Assembly (NCBI GenBank): GCA_945952175.1
Contig: CAMFHW010000017.1
Location: 1 to 17,530, forward strand
Source of the DNA: an uncultured Phenylobacterium sp.
GTDB taxonomy: Bacteria > Pseudomonadota > Alphaproteobacteria > Caulobacterales > Caulobacteraceae
Reading direction: 5' to 3'
Length of the DNA: 17,530 nt
Shown: one piece after another, positions 7,918 through 14,770 of the stretch
Layout: every line of letters starts with the position of its first letter
Position numbering within the stretch: the stretch's first letter is position 1
The notes under the pieces: model-generated
Told to the model about the DNA's origin: nothing
Seen by the model: the letters and a program-made list of their open reading frames with translations, nothing else
Database searches by the model: none
Made by a program: the position numbers and the translations under genes

Positions 7918-8667
7918 ATGGATCAGCCGCGTTCCGGATCGCGCAGGCGTCGCGCCGCCACGGCCGTGGTGGCGTCGCTGGCGGCGCATGCGGTGATGGT
8001 GGCGGCGCTGTTGTCGGCGCGGTCCGCGCCGGTGGCGCCGCCGGAGCCGGCGGCGGTGGAGGTGTCGCTGGTGGCGCCTCAGGTTCTGGCCCCTTCGCCC
8101 CAGGAAAGTTCTGAGCCGGCTCCGCCGAAGACGGCGGCTGCGCCGCCGCCTCCGCCCGTACGCATGGCCAAGGTCGAGCCGCCGCCCGAGGTGGTGGTGC
8201 GGCATGTCCGGCCCGAGCCGCCGCGCCGCGCGCCGCCCGATCCCTCGGCGGTTCTGGCCGCCATGGGGGTGAGCGCGGGCGCGTCTGGTGACGGGGGCGG
8301 CGGGAGCGGCGGCGATGGGGCCGGCGGAGGCTGCGATCTGGTGCGCCGGCTGCAGGCCGACCTGCAGCGCGACAGCCAGGTGATGGGGGCGGTGGCCGGT
8401 CGGCCGCGCGGCGCGGGCGGCGACACCATCCCCGTCTGGAACGGCGCGTGGGTCCGCACCGGCGGCGAGGATGGGGAGGGGCTGGCGGTGATCCGCGAGG
8501 CCATCATCATGCGCGTCTTCTCGGCGCCGGAGGCCTGCCGCATGGCGCCCATGCATGGCCCGGTGCTGATCCGGCTCGCCCATTCGGCCGGACCCACCGT
8601 GATCGCGCTCGGCGCCCGCGAATGGCGCTGGGCCGACCTCCTGCAGGCGACCCGGCGCGGGCTCTAG
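7918..8667 (+). CDS. TonB-like membrane-anchored proline-rich protein of unknown function
   Basis: A 249-aa protein from ATG at 7918 (the GTG at 7915 is an alternative adding one residue). The N-terminus is arginine-rich (RRRR near residues 9-12), then a single hydrophobic segment at about 13-34 with the AAHAVMVAALL pattern seen in TonB-type proteins. Next come a proline-rich stretch (about 38-110, including PPPPP), a glycine-rich linker (about 117-138) and a folded C-terminal region (about 139-249) ending EWRWADLL. This suggests a protein anchored in the inner membrane with a periplasm-spanning arm. The C-terminal region does not show the usual TonB C-terminal motif, so calling it an energy transducer would be unsafe. 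It has two cysteines, Cys139 and Cys207, that could pair in the periplasm. The stop TAG shares the palindrome CTAG with the stop of the converging SRPBCC gene. Confidence 0.8.
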   Translation: MDQPRSGSRRRRAATAVVASLAAHAVMVAALLSARSAPVAPPEPAAVEVSLVAPQVLAPSPQESSEPAPPKTAAAPPPPPVRMAKVEPPPEVVVRHVRPEPPRRAPPDPSAVLAAMGVSAGASGDGGGGSGGDGAGGGCDLVRRLQADLQRDSQVMGAVAGRPRGAGGDTIPVWNGAWVRTGGEDGEGLAVIREAIIMRVFSAPEACRMAPMHGPVLIRLAHSAGPTVIALGAREWRWADLLQATRRGL

Positions 8668-9101
8668 GCCAGGGCCTTTTCGAGGCTTTCCAGGATCATG
8701 GTCCAGCCGCCCTTGGTCTGCTGGGCGTAGTCCGGCAGCACGCCCTCGTGGACCAGGGTGAGGTCGCAGCCGCCGTCGGGGCGCGGCGCGATCTCGACGG
8801 TCACCCGGGTCATCTCCGCCGAATAGGCCGGGACGCCGAAGGTGAAGACCAGCCGACGCGGCCGTTCGATCTCCAGATATTCGCCGACGTGCTCGACGTC
8901 CTGCCCGTCGCGGCGGTCGACGAACAGGAAGCCGCCGCCGATCCGCGCGTCGATCTCCGCCTTGACCATCCGGCCCGTCGGGGTGGCGAACAGGAATTTC
9001 GCGGCCTGGGCGGGGGTGAGCCAGGCGTCGAACACCTTTTCGGGCGCGTGGGCGTAGGCGTGCGCGACCTTGATGGTCACGCGGTCGGGGGCGGAGGTCA
9101 T
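8664..9101 (-). CDS. SRPBCC (AHSA1-type) domain protein
   Basis: 145 aa, typical for a one-domain SRPBCC/AHSA1 protein. Recognisable parts are the HAPEKVFDAWLTPAQAAKF start of the helix-grip fold, the middle GGGFLFVDRR and VGEYLEIERPRRLVFTF strands, and the C-terminal GGWTMILESLEKAL helix. The fold forms a hydrophobic pocket; the ligand is unknown. Start: ATG at 9101, with GGGAGA about 7 bases upstream; a longer in-frame start at 9155 would lie inside arsR. The start overlaps the arsR stop as ATGA, so the two genes are translationally coupled. ArsR-SRPBCC pairs of this kind are widespread in proteobacteria and actinobacteria, with the regulator controlling its partner. Its 3' end overlaps the TonB-like gene by four bases, convergently. 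Confidence 0.93.
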   Translation of the reverse strand: MTSAPDRVTIKVAHAYAHAPEKVFDAWLTPAQAAKFLFATPTGRMVKAEIDARIGGGFLFVDRRDGQDVEHVGEYLEIERPRRLVFTFGVPAYSAEMTRVTVEIAPRPDGGCDLTLVHEGVLPDYAQQTKGGWTMILESLEKALA

Positions 9102-9421
9102 GGGGCGTCTCCCGTGTTGAGGACATCGTCCAGGCGGCGGAGCCGCCAGGCCCACAGAGCCTGCTGCTCGGTGATCCAGGCCTGGGCGGCGTCCAGGGGG
9201 GCGGGGTTGAAGCTGAGGAAGTGGTCGCGGCCGGCGACCCGGCGGGTCACCAGGCTGGCGCGCTCCAGCATGCGGATGTGCTTGGAGACCGAGTTCAGCG
9301 ACATGTCGAAGGGTTGGGCGAGTTCGGTCACGCGGGCCTCGCCGGCGGCGAGCCGGGCGAGGATCGCCCGCCGTGTCGGGTCGGCCAGGGCGGCGAGGGT
9401 GTCGTCGAGGGCGGTCTGCAT
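9098..9421 (-). CDS. ArsR family winged-helix transcriptional regulator
   Basis: 107 aa, with a single winged helix-turn-helix: LADPTRRAILARLAAGEARVTELAQPF, then the recognition helix MSLNSVSKHIRMLERASLV and the wing TRRVAGRDHFLSF. There is no cysteine, so the classical metal site of ArsR/SmtB is absent. This is usual for the subgroup paired with SRPBCC genes. It most likely represses its own operon (arsR-SRPBCC) through the palindrome that directly abuts its start codon at 9421. The inducing signal is not evident from the sequence. There is no strong Shine-Dalgarno sequence because the operator occupies that space; AGGTTG lies about 7 bases upstream. Confidence 0.94.
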   Translation of the reverse strand: MQTALDDTLAALADPTRRAILARLAAGEARVTELAQPFDMSLNSVSKHIRMLERASLVTRRVAGRDHFLSFNPAPLDAAQAWITEQQALWAWRLRRLDDVLNTGDAP

Positions 9422-9446
9422 ATATTCAACCTAATGGGTGAATATA
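9421..9446. promoter_or_regulatory. palindromic ArsR operator at the arsR start
   Basis: TATATTCA at 9421-9428 and TGAATATA at 9439-9446 are perfect 8-bp inverted arms around a 10-bp centre. Extending inward, CC...GG also pairs, giving 10 of 11 matches per arm. It is AT-rich against a very GC-rich background and touches the arsR start codon, the place and form expected of an autoregulatory ArsR-family operator. The AT-rich arms probably also supply the -10 of the promoter. Confidence 0.8.
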
Positions 9447-9479
9447 AACGCCGCAACCCCACCTGATCGCCTATAAGAT

Positions 9480-9809
9480 CTAGGCCTGGCTCTTCGAGAA
9501 CAGGTTGATCACCAGCACCCCGGCCAGGATCAGCCCCATGCCGACGAAGGCCGGCGCGTCGAGCTTCTGGCGAAAGAACACCCAGGCGATGGCGGTGATC
9601 GCCACGATCCCGACCCCGGACCAGATGGCGTAGCCGATCCCCACGGGGACGGTTCGCATGGCGTGGGACAGGCTCCAGAAGGCCAGCACATAGCCGGCCA
9701 CGGTGACGGCCGAGGGCAGGGGGCGGGTGAAGCCTTCGGAGGCCTTCAGCATCGAGGTCGCCACGATCTCGCCGGCGATGGCGATCGACAGCCAGGCATA
9801 GCCGTTCAT
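9480..9809 (-). CDS. small multidrug resistance (SMR) family efflux transporter
   Basis: 109 aa with four hydrophobic segments (about 4-21, 33-50, 57-78, 86-104), the standard SMR size. Key residues fall at the numbering of EmrE: Glu14 in AGEIVATSMLK (proton and substrate site), Tyr40, Tyr60 and Trp63 in GYAIWSGVGIV. Such proteins act as antiparallel dimers in the inner membrane, exchanging protons for quaternary ammonium compounds or guanidinium. The start ATG at 9809 has GGAG six bases upstream. It lies upstream of and in line with arsR-SRPBCC, 58 bases away, but the operator between them suggests that arsR has its own promoter. I cannot separate the Gdx (guanidinium) and Qac (multidrug) subtypes with confidence, so no symbol is given. 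Confidence 0.94.
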   Translation of the reverse strand: MNGYAWLSIAIAGEIVATSMLKASEGFTRPLPSAVTVAGYVLAFWSLSHAMRTVPVGIGYAIWSGVGIVAITAIAWVFFRQKLDAPAFVGMGLILAGVLVINLFSKSQA

Positions 9810-9944
9810 GGGCGCTCCGGGGTCACAAGCTCGGGATGGCCCCTAAAGCACGGCTTGCGCTCGGCCCAAAGCAGGCGTTGCATGATCGGGCAGGCGACCC
9901 ACGCCTCCGAATTGGCGTGAGCGCCGAAACGCGGAGGAACGGAC

Positions 9945-11972
9945 ATGGGTAGACGTGACGCCGGCTCGGTACGCTGCATCGCCCTCGTGGGGGCTGCCGG
10001 GGCCGGCAAGACCACCCTTCTGGAATCGCTTCTGTTCGCCAGCGGGGCCATCCCGCGGATGGGCGAGGCGGGCCAGTCCACCACGGGCGATGCGACCGCC
10101 GAGGCCCGCAAGCGAGGCCAGTCGGTCGAACTCAACGTGGCGGGCCTGGAGTTCATGGGCGACCGCTACGCGATCCTGGATTTTCCCGGCTCCACCGACT
10201 TCCAGCACGCGGGCGACCACGCCCTGCCGGCGGTCGACCTGGCGATCGTCGTCGCCGACCCGAACCCCGGCCGCGCGGCCTTGCTGCAGCCGATCCTGAA
10301 GGAGCTGGAGCGGCTGCAGGTCCCGCGGGCCCTGTTCGTCAACAAGATCGACCAGGCGCACGGTCCGCTGGACGAATTCCTCGCCGCGCTGGCTCCGTGC
10401 AGCGCCGCGCCGCTGGTGGCGCGCCAGATCCCGCTGATCGAGCAGGAGCACGTGACCGGCTTCGTCGACCTGGCGCTGGAGCGCGCCTTCGTCTACCGGC
10501 CCGGCCAGGCCTCGCAGCTGGTGGACCTGCCCGCCGACGTGGCGAGCCTCGAGGCCGACGCACGCTTCCACATGCTGGAACAGCTGGCCGACTTCGACGA
10601 CACCCTGATGGAGGAACTGCTCAGCGACCTGACGCCGAGCCGTGACGAGGTTTTCGCGGACCTGGTCAAGGAGATGAACCAGGGCCTCATCACCCCAGTC
10701 TTCTTCGGCTCGGCGCAGAACGGCTCGGGCGTGCGCCGGCTGCTGAAGGCCCTGCGTCACGAGACGCCGGACGCCGAGGTGGCCGCCGATCGGCTGGGCC
10801 TGGGCGGGCCCTGCGCCTATGCCTTCAAGACCTCCTATGCCGGCCAGGCGGGCAAGCTGACCTTCGCTCGCATCTTCGGCGGCGACCTGAAGGACGGCGA
10901 GGAGCTGGTCTCGACCTCGGGCGACCATGCCCGGGCCGGCGGGCTGTTCGCGCTGATGGGCGGCGCCACCCGTAAGATCGACAAGGCGGCCGCCGGCGAC
11001 GTGATCGCCATCGCCAAGATCGAGGCGGCGCGGCCAGGCGAGGTGCTGTCCTTCGACGGCAAGGCGCGGGAGGCCCAGGTCCCCGTCGAGACGCCGACGC
11101 CGGTCTATGCGCTGGCCGTGGCGCCGAAGGACCGCAAGGACGACGTCAAGCTGTCGGCCGCCTTCGGCAAGCTCGCCGAGGAGGACCCGACGCTCAACGT
11201 GATCCTGGATCCCGAGACCCAGGAGACCTTGATCGCCGGCCAGGGCGAGGGGCATCTGGCGGTGACGCTGGAACGGCTGAGGCGGCGCTACGGCGTCGAG
11301 GTCACCACCCGCAAGCCGAAGGTCTCGTACCGCGAGTCCATCAGGAAGGCGGTGACCCAGCGTGGCCGGCACAAGAAGCAGACCGGCGGTCATGGGCAGT
11401 TCGGCGACGTGGTCATCGAGATCAAGCCGCTGGAGCGCGGCGCGGGCTTCGTCTTCGAGCAGAAGATCACCGGTGGCGTGGTGCCCAAGCAGTGGATCCC
11501 GGCGGTGGAGCAGGGGGTGCGCGACGCGATGGAGAAGGGGCCGCTGGGCTTCCCGGTCACCGACGTGGCGGTCACCCTGATCGACGGCTCCTACCACAGC
11601 GTCGACTCTTCGGAGATGGCGTTCCGCCAGGCCGGTCGCCTCGCCATGAGCGAGGCCTTGGCGGCGGCGGCGCCCTATCTGCTGGAGCCGATCGAGAAGC
11701 TGGAGGTCGTGGCGCCCTCGGCCAGCACGTCGAAGATCACCCAGGCCATCTCCGCGCGGCGCGGGCAGATCCTAGGGTTCCAGCCCCGGCCCGGCTGGGC
11801 CGGCTGGGACGAGATCGAGGCGTGCTTACCGAGACAGGAACGGCTGGAGCTGATCGCCGAGCTGCGGGGCCTCACCCAGGGCCTCGGCGCCTTCCTCCAC
11901 AGCTTCGACCACATGGCCGAACTCAGTGGTCGGCTAGCGGATGAGGTCGTGAAGGAAGCCCGCGCGGCTTAG
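9945..11972 (+). CDS. elongation factor G-like translational GTPase (EF-G paralogue)
   Basis: 675 aa, slightly shorter than canonical EF-G (about 690-700), with all five domains in order. G domain: P-loop GAAGAGKT at 16-23, switch II DFPGSTDF at 79-86 and NKID at 133-136. Then come the domain II barrel (from about 285), domain III (AEEDPTLNVILDPETQETLIAGQGEGHL region), domain IV (RKPKVSYRESI, then GGHGQFGDVVIEI) and domain V. In canonical EF-G the switch II motif is DTPGHVDF, and its histidine positions the water that attacks GTP. Here Ser83 replaces it, and the switch I RGITI motif reads RGQSV. This marks a divergent EF-G-like paralogue rather than the essential FusA of the str operon, which is absent here. 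It could hydrolyse GTP slowly or act on special ribosome states; its role is unknown. GGAGGA at 9933-9938 sits six bases before the ATG, an excellent ribosome site. Confidence 0.92.
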   Translation: MGRRDAGSVRCIALVGAAGAGKTTLLESLLFASGAIPRMGEAGQSTTGDATAEARKRGQSVELNVAGLEFMGDRYAILDFPGSTDFQHAGDHALPAVDLAIVVADPNPGRAALLQPILKELERLQVPRALFVNKIDQAHGPLDEFLAALAPCSAAPLVARQIPLIEQEHVTGFVDLALERAFVYRPGQASQLVDLPADVASLEADARFHMLEQLADFDDTLMEELLSDLTPSRDEVFADLVKEMNQGLITPVFFGSAQNGSGVRRLLKALRHETPDAEVAADRLGLGGPCAYAFKTSYAGQAGKLTFARIFGGDLKDGEELVSTSGDHARAGGLFALMGGATRKIDKAAAGDVIAIAKIEAARPGEVLSFDGKAREAQVPVETPTPVYALAVAPKDRKDDVKLSAAFGKLAEEDPTLNVILDPETQETLIAGQGEGHLAVTLERLRRRYGVEVTTRKPKVSYRESIRKAVTQRGRHKKQTGGHGQFGDVVIEIKPLERGAGFVFEQKITGGVVPKQWIPAVEQGVRDAMEKGPLGFPVTDVAVTLIDGSYHSVDSSEMAFRQAGRLAMSEALAAAAPYLLEPIEKLEVVAPSASTSKITQAISARRGQILGFQPRPGWAGWDEIEACLPRQERLELIAELRGLTQGLGAFLHSFDHMAELSGRLADEVVKEARAA

Positions 11973-11991
11973 CGGAGAGTCTTTGCTGGGC

Positions 11992-12035
11992 GCGTGACGG
12001 CCGCCGAAACCGGCGACCACTTTCGGCTGTCACGC
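11992..12035. terminator. bidirectional terminator-like hairpin between EF-G-like gene and tyrC
   Basis: GCGTGAC at 11992-11998 pairs perfectly with GTCACGC at 12029-12035, and the stem continues inward (GCCG...GAAA with TTTCGGC) after a mismatch. It fills the 65 bases between two convergent stops (11972 and 12038), the place for a shared terminator. No long T-run is present on either strand. Confidence 0.5.
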
Positions 12036-12037
12036 AC

Positions 12038-12970
12038 CTAGTGCTTGCCGTGGTCGCGGCCGAAGTTGGGTTCGGCGCTTTCCTGGCCGGCGGCGATGAT
12101 GCCGCGGCGGATTTCGCGGGTGCGGGTGAACAGCTCGAACAGCTTGTCCGCCTCGCCCCAGCGGATCGCGCGGCTGAGCGCCTGGAGGTCCTCCGTGAAC
12201 CGGCCGAGGATCTCCAGCACCGCGTCCTTGTTGGCCACGAAGATGTCGCGCCACATGGTCGGGTCGGAGGCCGCGATGCGGGTGAAGTCGCGGAAGCCGC
12301 CGGCCGAATACTTCATCACCTCGGCCTGGGTGACCTCCTCCATGTCGGCGGCGGTGCCGACGATATTGTAGGCGATCAGGTGGGGGAGGTGGCTGGTGAC
12401 GGCGAGAACCAGGTCGTGGTGGCCGGGGTCCATCCGCTCGACATTGGCGCCGATGGCGGTCCAGAAATCGGCAAGTTTCTGGACAGCTTCCAGATAGGCG
12501 TCGTCGGTCCGGGCCTGGGGGGTCAGGATCACCCAGCGCTTCTGAAAAAGCTCGGAAAATCCGGCGTCGGGCCCCGACTGCTCGGTGCCCGCGATCGGGT
12601 GGCCGGGGATGGCGAAGACGATTTCCGGCAGGTTTCGCGACAGGGCCTCGGCGACCGAGCCCTTCACCGAGCCGACGTCGGTGACCGTCGCCCCCGGCTT
12701 CAGCGCCGCCGCGGCCGCCTGGGAGGCCTCGCCCATGGCCAGAACCGGCACGGCCAGCACGACGAGGTCGGCGCCCGCCACGGCCTGCGCGATGTCGCCG
12801 GTCACTTGGTCGGCATAGCCGAGCTCGACGATGCGCGCGCGGTGCGCCGCGCTGGCGTCGGCCACGGCCACCTCGCCGACGATCCCGGCCTCGCGGGCCG
12901 CGCGGATCACCGACGAGCCGATCAGCCCGCAGCCGATCACCGCCATGCGCGGATAGATCACGCCGGCCAC
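12038..12970 (-). CDS. tyrC: prephenate/arogenate (cyclohexadienyl) dehydrogenase
   Basis: 310 aa, TyrA-family oxidoreductase that converts prephenate (or arogenate) to 4-hydroxyphenylpyruvate (or tyrosine) with NAD(P). The N-terminal Rossmann fold shows GCGLIGSS at 13-20 and acidic VADAS at 36-40, which favours NAD. DVGSVKG at 98-104 and GHPIAGTEQSGP at 123-134 are the conserved substrate-side loops. VTSHLPHLIAY at 191-201 carries the conserved histidines of the helical dimerisation domain. There is no chorismate mutase or ACT domain, so this is the monofunctional type. The frame begins with GTG at 12970, five bases after the hisC stop, with GAAGG nearby upstream; an ATG at 12946 is possible but sits inside the first beta strand. 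The tight spacing to hisC implies one transcript. The symbol follows the TyrC name used for broad-specificity enzymes; tyrA is equally defensible. Confidence 0.93.
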   Translation of the reverse strand: MAGVIYPRMAVIGCGLIGSSVIRAAREAGIVGEVAVADASAAHRARIVELGYADQVTGDIAQAVAGADLVVLAVPVLAMGEASQAAAAALKPGATVTDVGSVKGSVAEALSRNLPEIVFAIPGHPIAGTEQSGPDAGFSELFQKRWVILTPQARTDDAYLEAVQKLADFWTAIGANVERMDPGHHDLVLAVTSHLPHLIAYNIVGTAADMEEVTQAEVMKYSAGGFRDFTRIAASDPTMWRDIFVANKDAVLEILGRFTEDLQALSRAIRWGEADKLFELFTRTREIRRGIIAAGQESAEPNFGRDHGKH

Positions 12971-12975
12971 CGGGC

Positions 12976-14100
12976 TCAGGCCTTCATGAAGTCGGCCAGC
13001 GCGTCGACGACGGCGCGGTTGTGCTCTTCCAGCCCGATGGTGATGCGCAGGTGGTCGGGCAGGCCATAGCCCGCGACCCGCCGCGGGATCAGGCCGCGCG
13101 AGGACAGGAAGGTATCGGCGTCCGCCGCCGTCTTGCCGGGCGTCTTCGGGAAGCCGACCAGCACGAAGTTGGCCGCGGAGGGCACCACATCGAGGCCGAG
13201 GCCGCCGATCTGCTGGGTCAGCCAGGGCCGCCAGGTCTCGACCAGCTCCAGCGTCGCCTGCTCGAAGGCGACGTCGCCGAGCGCGGCCACCCCGGCGAGC
13301 TGGGCCGGGATGTTGACGTTGAACGGCAAGCGGATGCGGTCGACCGCCGCGGCCATCTCGGCCGGCATATAGGCCCAGCCGACGCGCAGGGCGGCCAAGC
13401 CATGCAGCTTGGAGAAGGTGCGGGTGGCGACCACGTTCTCGAACTCGCGCACCATGGCGAAGCCGTCTTCGTAGTCCGGCTCGGAGATGAAGCCGTCATA
13501 GGCGCCGTCGAGCACCAGCACGACGCTGGGCGGCAGGGCCGCGTGCAGGCGGCGGACCTCGGAGCCGGTGATCCAGGTGCCGGTCGGATTGGCCGGATTG
13601 GCGACGAACACCAGGCGGGTGCGCGCGTCGACCATCTTCAGCATCTCGTCGACGTCGATGCGGTAGTTGGGCTCCCTGGCCATGCGGATCTCCGCCTGGC
13701 AGGCGCGCGCGCCGATGGCGTAGGCGCCGAAGCCGTACTCGCCCTGGACGATGTTGTCGCCGGGTTCGAGGAAGGCCTGGTTGAGCAACTGGAAGATCTC
13801 GTCCGAGCCGCAGCCGAACAGCAGGCGCTCGGGCTCGAGGCCGAACCGTGCGCCGATCGCGTCGCGCAGGATGTTGGAGCGGCCCTCCGGATACATGTGC
13901 AGTTGGTCGACGGCGCTGGCGAAAGCCTCGCGCGCCTTGGGGCTGGAGCCGAGGATGTTCTCGTTGGCCGACAGCTTCAGCGGATGCTCGACGCCCTCGA
14001 CCTTGGCCTTGCCGGGGACATAGGGGGCGATGTCCAGGATCCCGGGCTTGGGGACCGGACGGGGCGCCTTGGCGCGGTCGAGGACAGGGGTGTCAGACAT
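12976..14100 (-). CDS. hisC: histidinol-phosphate / aromatic aminotransferase (HisC family)
   Basis: 374 aa, fold-type I PLP aminotransferase of the HisC branch, full length. Motifs: LSANENILG at 43-51, NPANPTG at 168-174, VLDGAY with Asp198 and Tyr201, the PLP lysine Lys231 in TFSKLHGLAALRVGW, and Arg239 in the same motif. HisC transfers an amino group between glutamate and imidazole-acetol phosphate in histidine synthesis. HisC-family enzymes linked to tyrC, as in Zymomonas, can also aminate 4-hydroxyphenylpyruvate and phenylpyruvate, and the operon with tyrC here supports such an aromatic role. Start ATG at 14100, with only a weak AAGAG about 8 bases upstream. The gene is separated from the chorismate mutase gene on the same strand by the inserted GIY-YIG cassette. 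Confidence 0.93.
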   Translation of the reverse strand: MSDTPVLDRAKAPRPVPKPGILDIAPYVPGKAKVEGVEHPLKLSANENILGSSPKAREAFASAVDQLHMYPEGRSNILRDAIGARFGLEPERLLFGCGSDEIFQLLNQAFLEPGDNIVQGEYGFGAYAIGARACQAEIRMAREPNYRIDVDEMLKMVDARTRLVFVANPANPTGTWITGSEVRRLHAALPPSVVLVLDGAYDGFISEPDYEDGFAMVREFENVVATRTFSKLHGLAALRVGWAYMPAEMAAAVDRIRLPFNVNIPAQLAGVAALGDVAFEQATLELVETWRPWLTQQIGGLGLDVVPSAANFVLVGFPKTPGKTAADADTFLSSRGLIPRRVAGYGLPDHLRITIGLEEHNRAVVDALADFMKA

Positions 14101-14172
14101 GGCTGCGCTCTTACACGGATGGGGGCGGCCCTGTCATCCCAACGCTCCCCACAGCCACATCAGCTCACCTCC

Positions 14173-14289
14173 AGTGTCATCCCGGAAAGCGCGTCAGCGC
14201 TTGTCCGGGACCCAGATGCACGGGGTCTTCAGGATAGATCGGTGCGTCTGGGTCCCGGTCTTCGGCTCCGCCGAAACCGGGATGACACT
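14173..14289 (+). repeat. structured palindromic repeat element, copy A
   Basis: 117 bp bounded by perfect 13-bp inverted ends, AGTGTCATCCCGG (14173-14185) and CCGGGATGACACT (14277-14289). Inside are three further stems. CCCGGA-AAGCGC pairs with GCGCTT-TCCGGG (14181-14209). GGGACCCAGATGCAC pairs with GTGCGTCTGGGTCCC (14207-14221 with 14242-14256, one mismatch). CCCGGT-TTCGGC pairs with GCCGAA-ACCGGG (14254-14281). The right-hand 85 bp are about 93% identical to copy B at 14635, in the same orientation. It lies 43 bases before the GIY-YIG gene. Confidence 0.85.
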
Positions 14290-14332
14290 CGGGGAAAGGC
14301 GTGAGAACATATGTGGAACAAACACTGAGGCG

Positions 14333-14623
14333 ATGTCCTACTACGTCTACATCCTGGCAAGCGGACAGCACGGGACGCTCTATGTCGGCGTGACCAACAG
14401 TCTCGCGCGGCGGATCGCTCAGCACAAAGCCAAGCAGATTGCAGGCTTCACGAAGCGGCACGACGTCGATCGGCTCGTCTGGTGGCGCGCCTATGGCGAG
14501 GTCACGGAGGCTATCGGCTTTGAGAAGCGGCTGAAGCGGTGGCGGCGCGAGTGGAAGGTCAATCTGATCGAGAGCGAAAACCCCAAATGGGGCGATCTCT
14601 ATCCGGCGATGATGGCGCCGTGA
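14333..14623 (+). CDS. GIY-YIG nuclease family protein (COG2827 type)
   Basis: 96 aa, a one-domain GIY-YIG protein of the usual length. The motif halves are VYI (residues 5-7, GIY equivalent) and YVGVT (17-21, YIG equivalent). Other conserved positions are Arg26/Arg27, His31, GFTKR at 38-42, Glu64 (the metal-binding glutamate) in AIGFEKRLKRW, then WKVNLIE and NPKWGDLY near the end. The catalytic set looks intact, so it is probably an active metal-dependent nuclease; the target is not known for this family. ATG at 14333 follows TGAGG at 14326-14330, unusually close. The frame stays open upstream through the repeat, but the family begins at MSYYVYIL. It lies on the plus strand, opposite to the aromatic genes on both sides, and between two directly repeated structured elements. 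That resembles a small mobile or repeat-associated cassette. Confidence 0.92.
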   Translation: MSYYVYILASGQHGTLYVGVTNSLARRIAQHKAKQIAGFTKRHDVDRLVWWRAYGEVTEAIGFEKRLKRWRREWKVNLIESENPKWGDLYPAMMAP

Positions 14624-14634
14624 GATCCGCGCCG

Positions 14635-14748
14635 GTGTCATCCTGGCCGTAGCGTAGCGGAGGGCCGGGACCCAGATGCGCGGGGTTCTCCGGAAAGATC
14701 GGTGCGTCTGGGTCCCGGTCTTCGGCTTCGCCGAAACCGGGATGACAC
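14635..14748 (+). repeat. structured palindromic repeat element, copy B
   Basis: 114 bp with inverted ends GTGTCATCCtGG (14635-14646) and CCGGGATGACAC (14737-14748), 11 of 12 matching. It keeps the same internal arms as copy A (CCGGGACCCAGATG; GTGCGTCTGGGTCCC; TTCGGC-n3-GCCGAA), while its left 30 bases differ. It starts 11 bases after the GIY-YIG stop and ends 22 bases before the stop of the chorismate mutase gene. Confidence 0.85.
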
Positions 14749-14770
14749 ATGATGGGAGGTCGGGCTCGCC

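Noticed and set aside
9843..11597. 584-aa minus-strand open frame antisense to the EF-G-like gene
   Set aside because: The plus strand has the full EF-G domain order and a strong ribosome site; the antisense frame has no recognisable domain.
13021..14304. 427-aa plus-strand open frame antisense to hisC
   Set aside because: hisC motifs on the minus strand are complete; this translation is Gly/Ala/Asp/Val-rich noise that ends inside a repeat.
14173..14748. Two similar repeats considered as a CRISPR array
   Set aside because: Only two units, over 110 bp each, with internal palindromes and a protein gene between them; no regular short repeats, spacers or cas genes.
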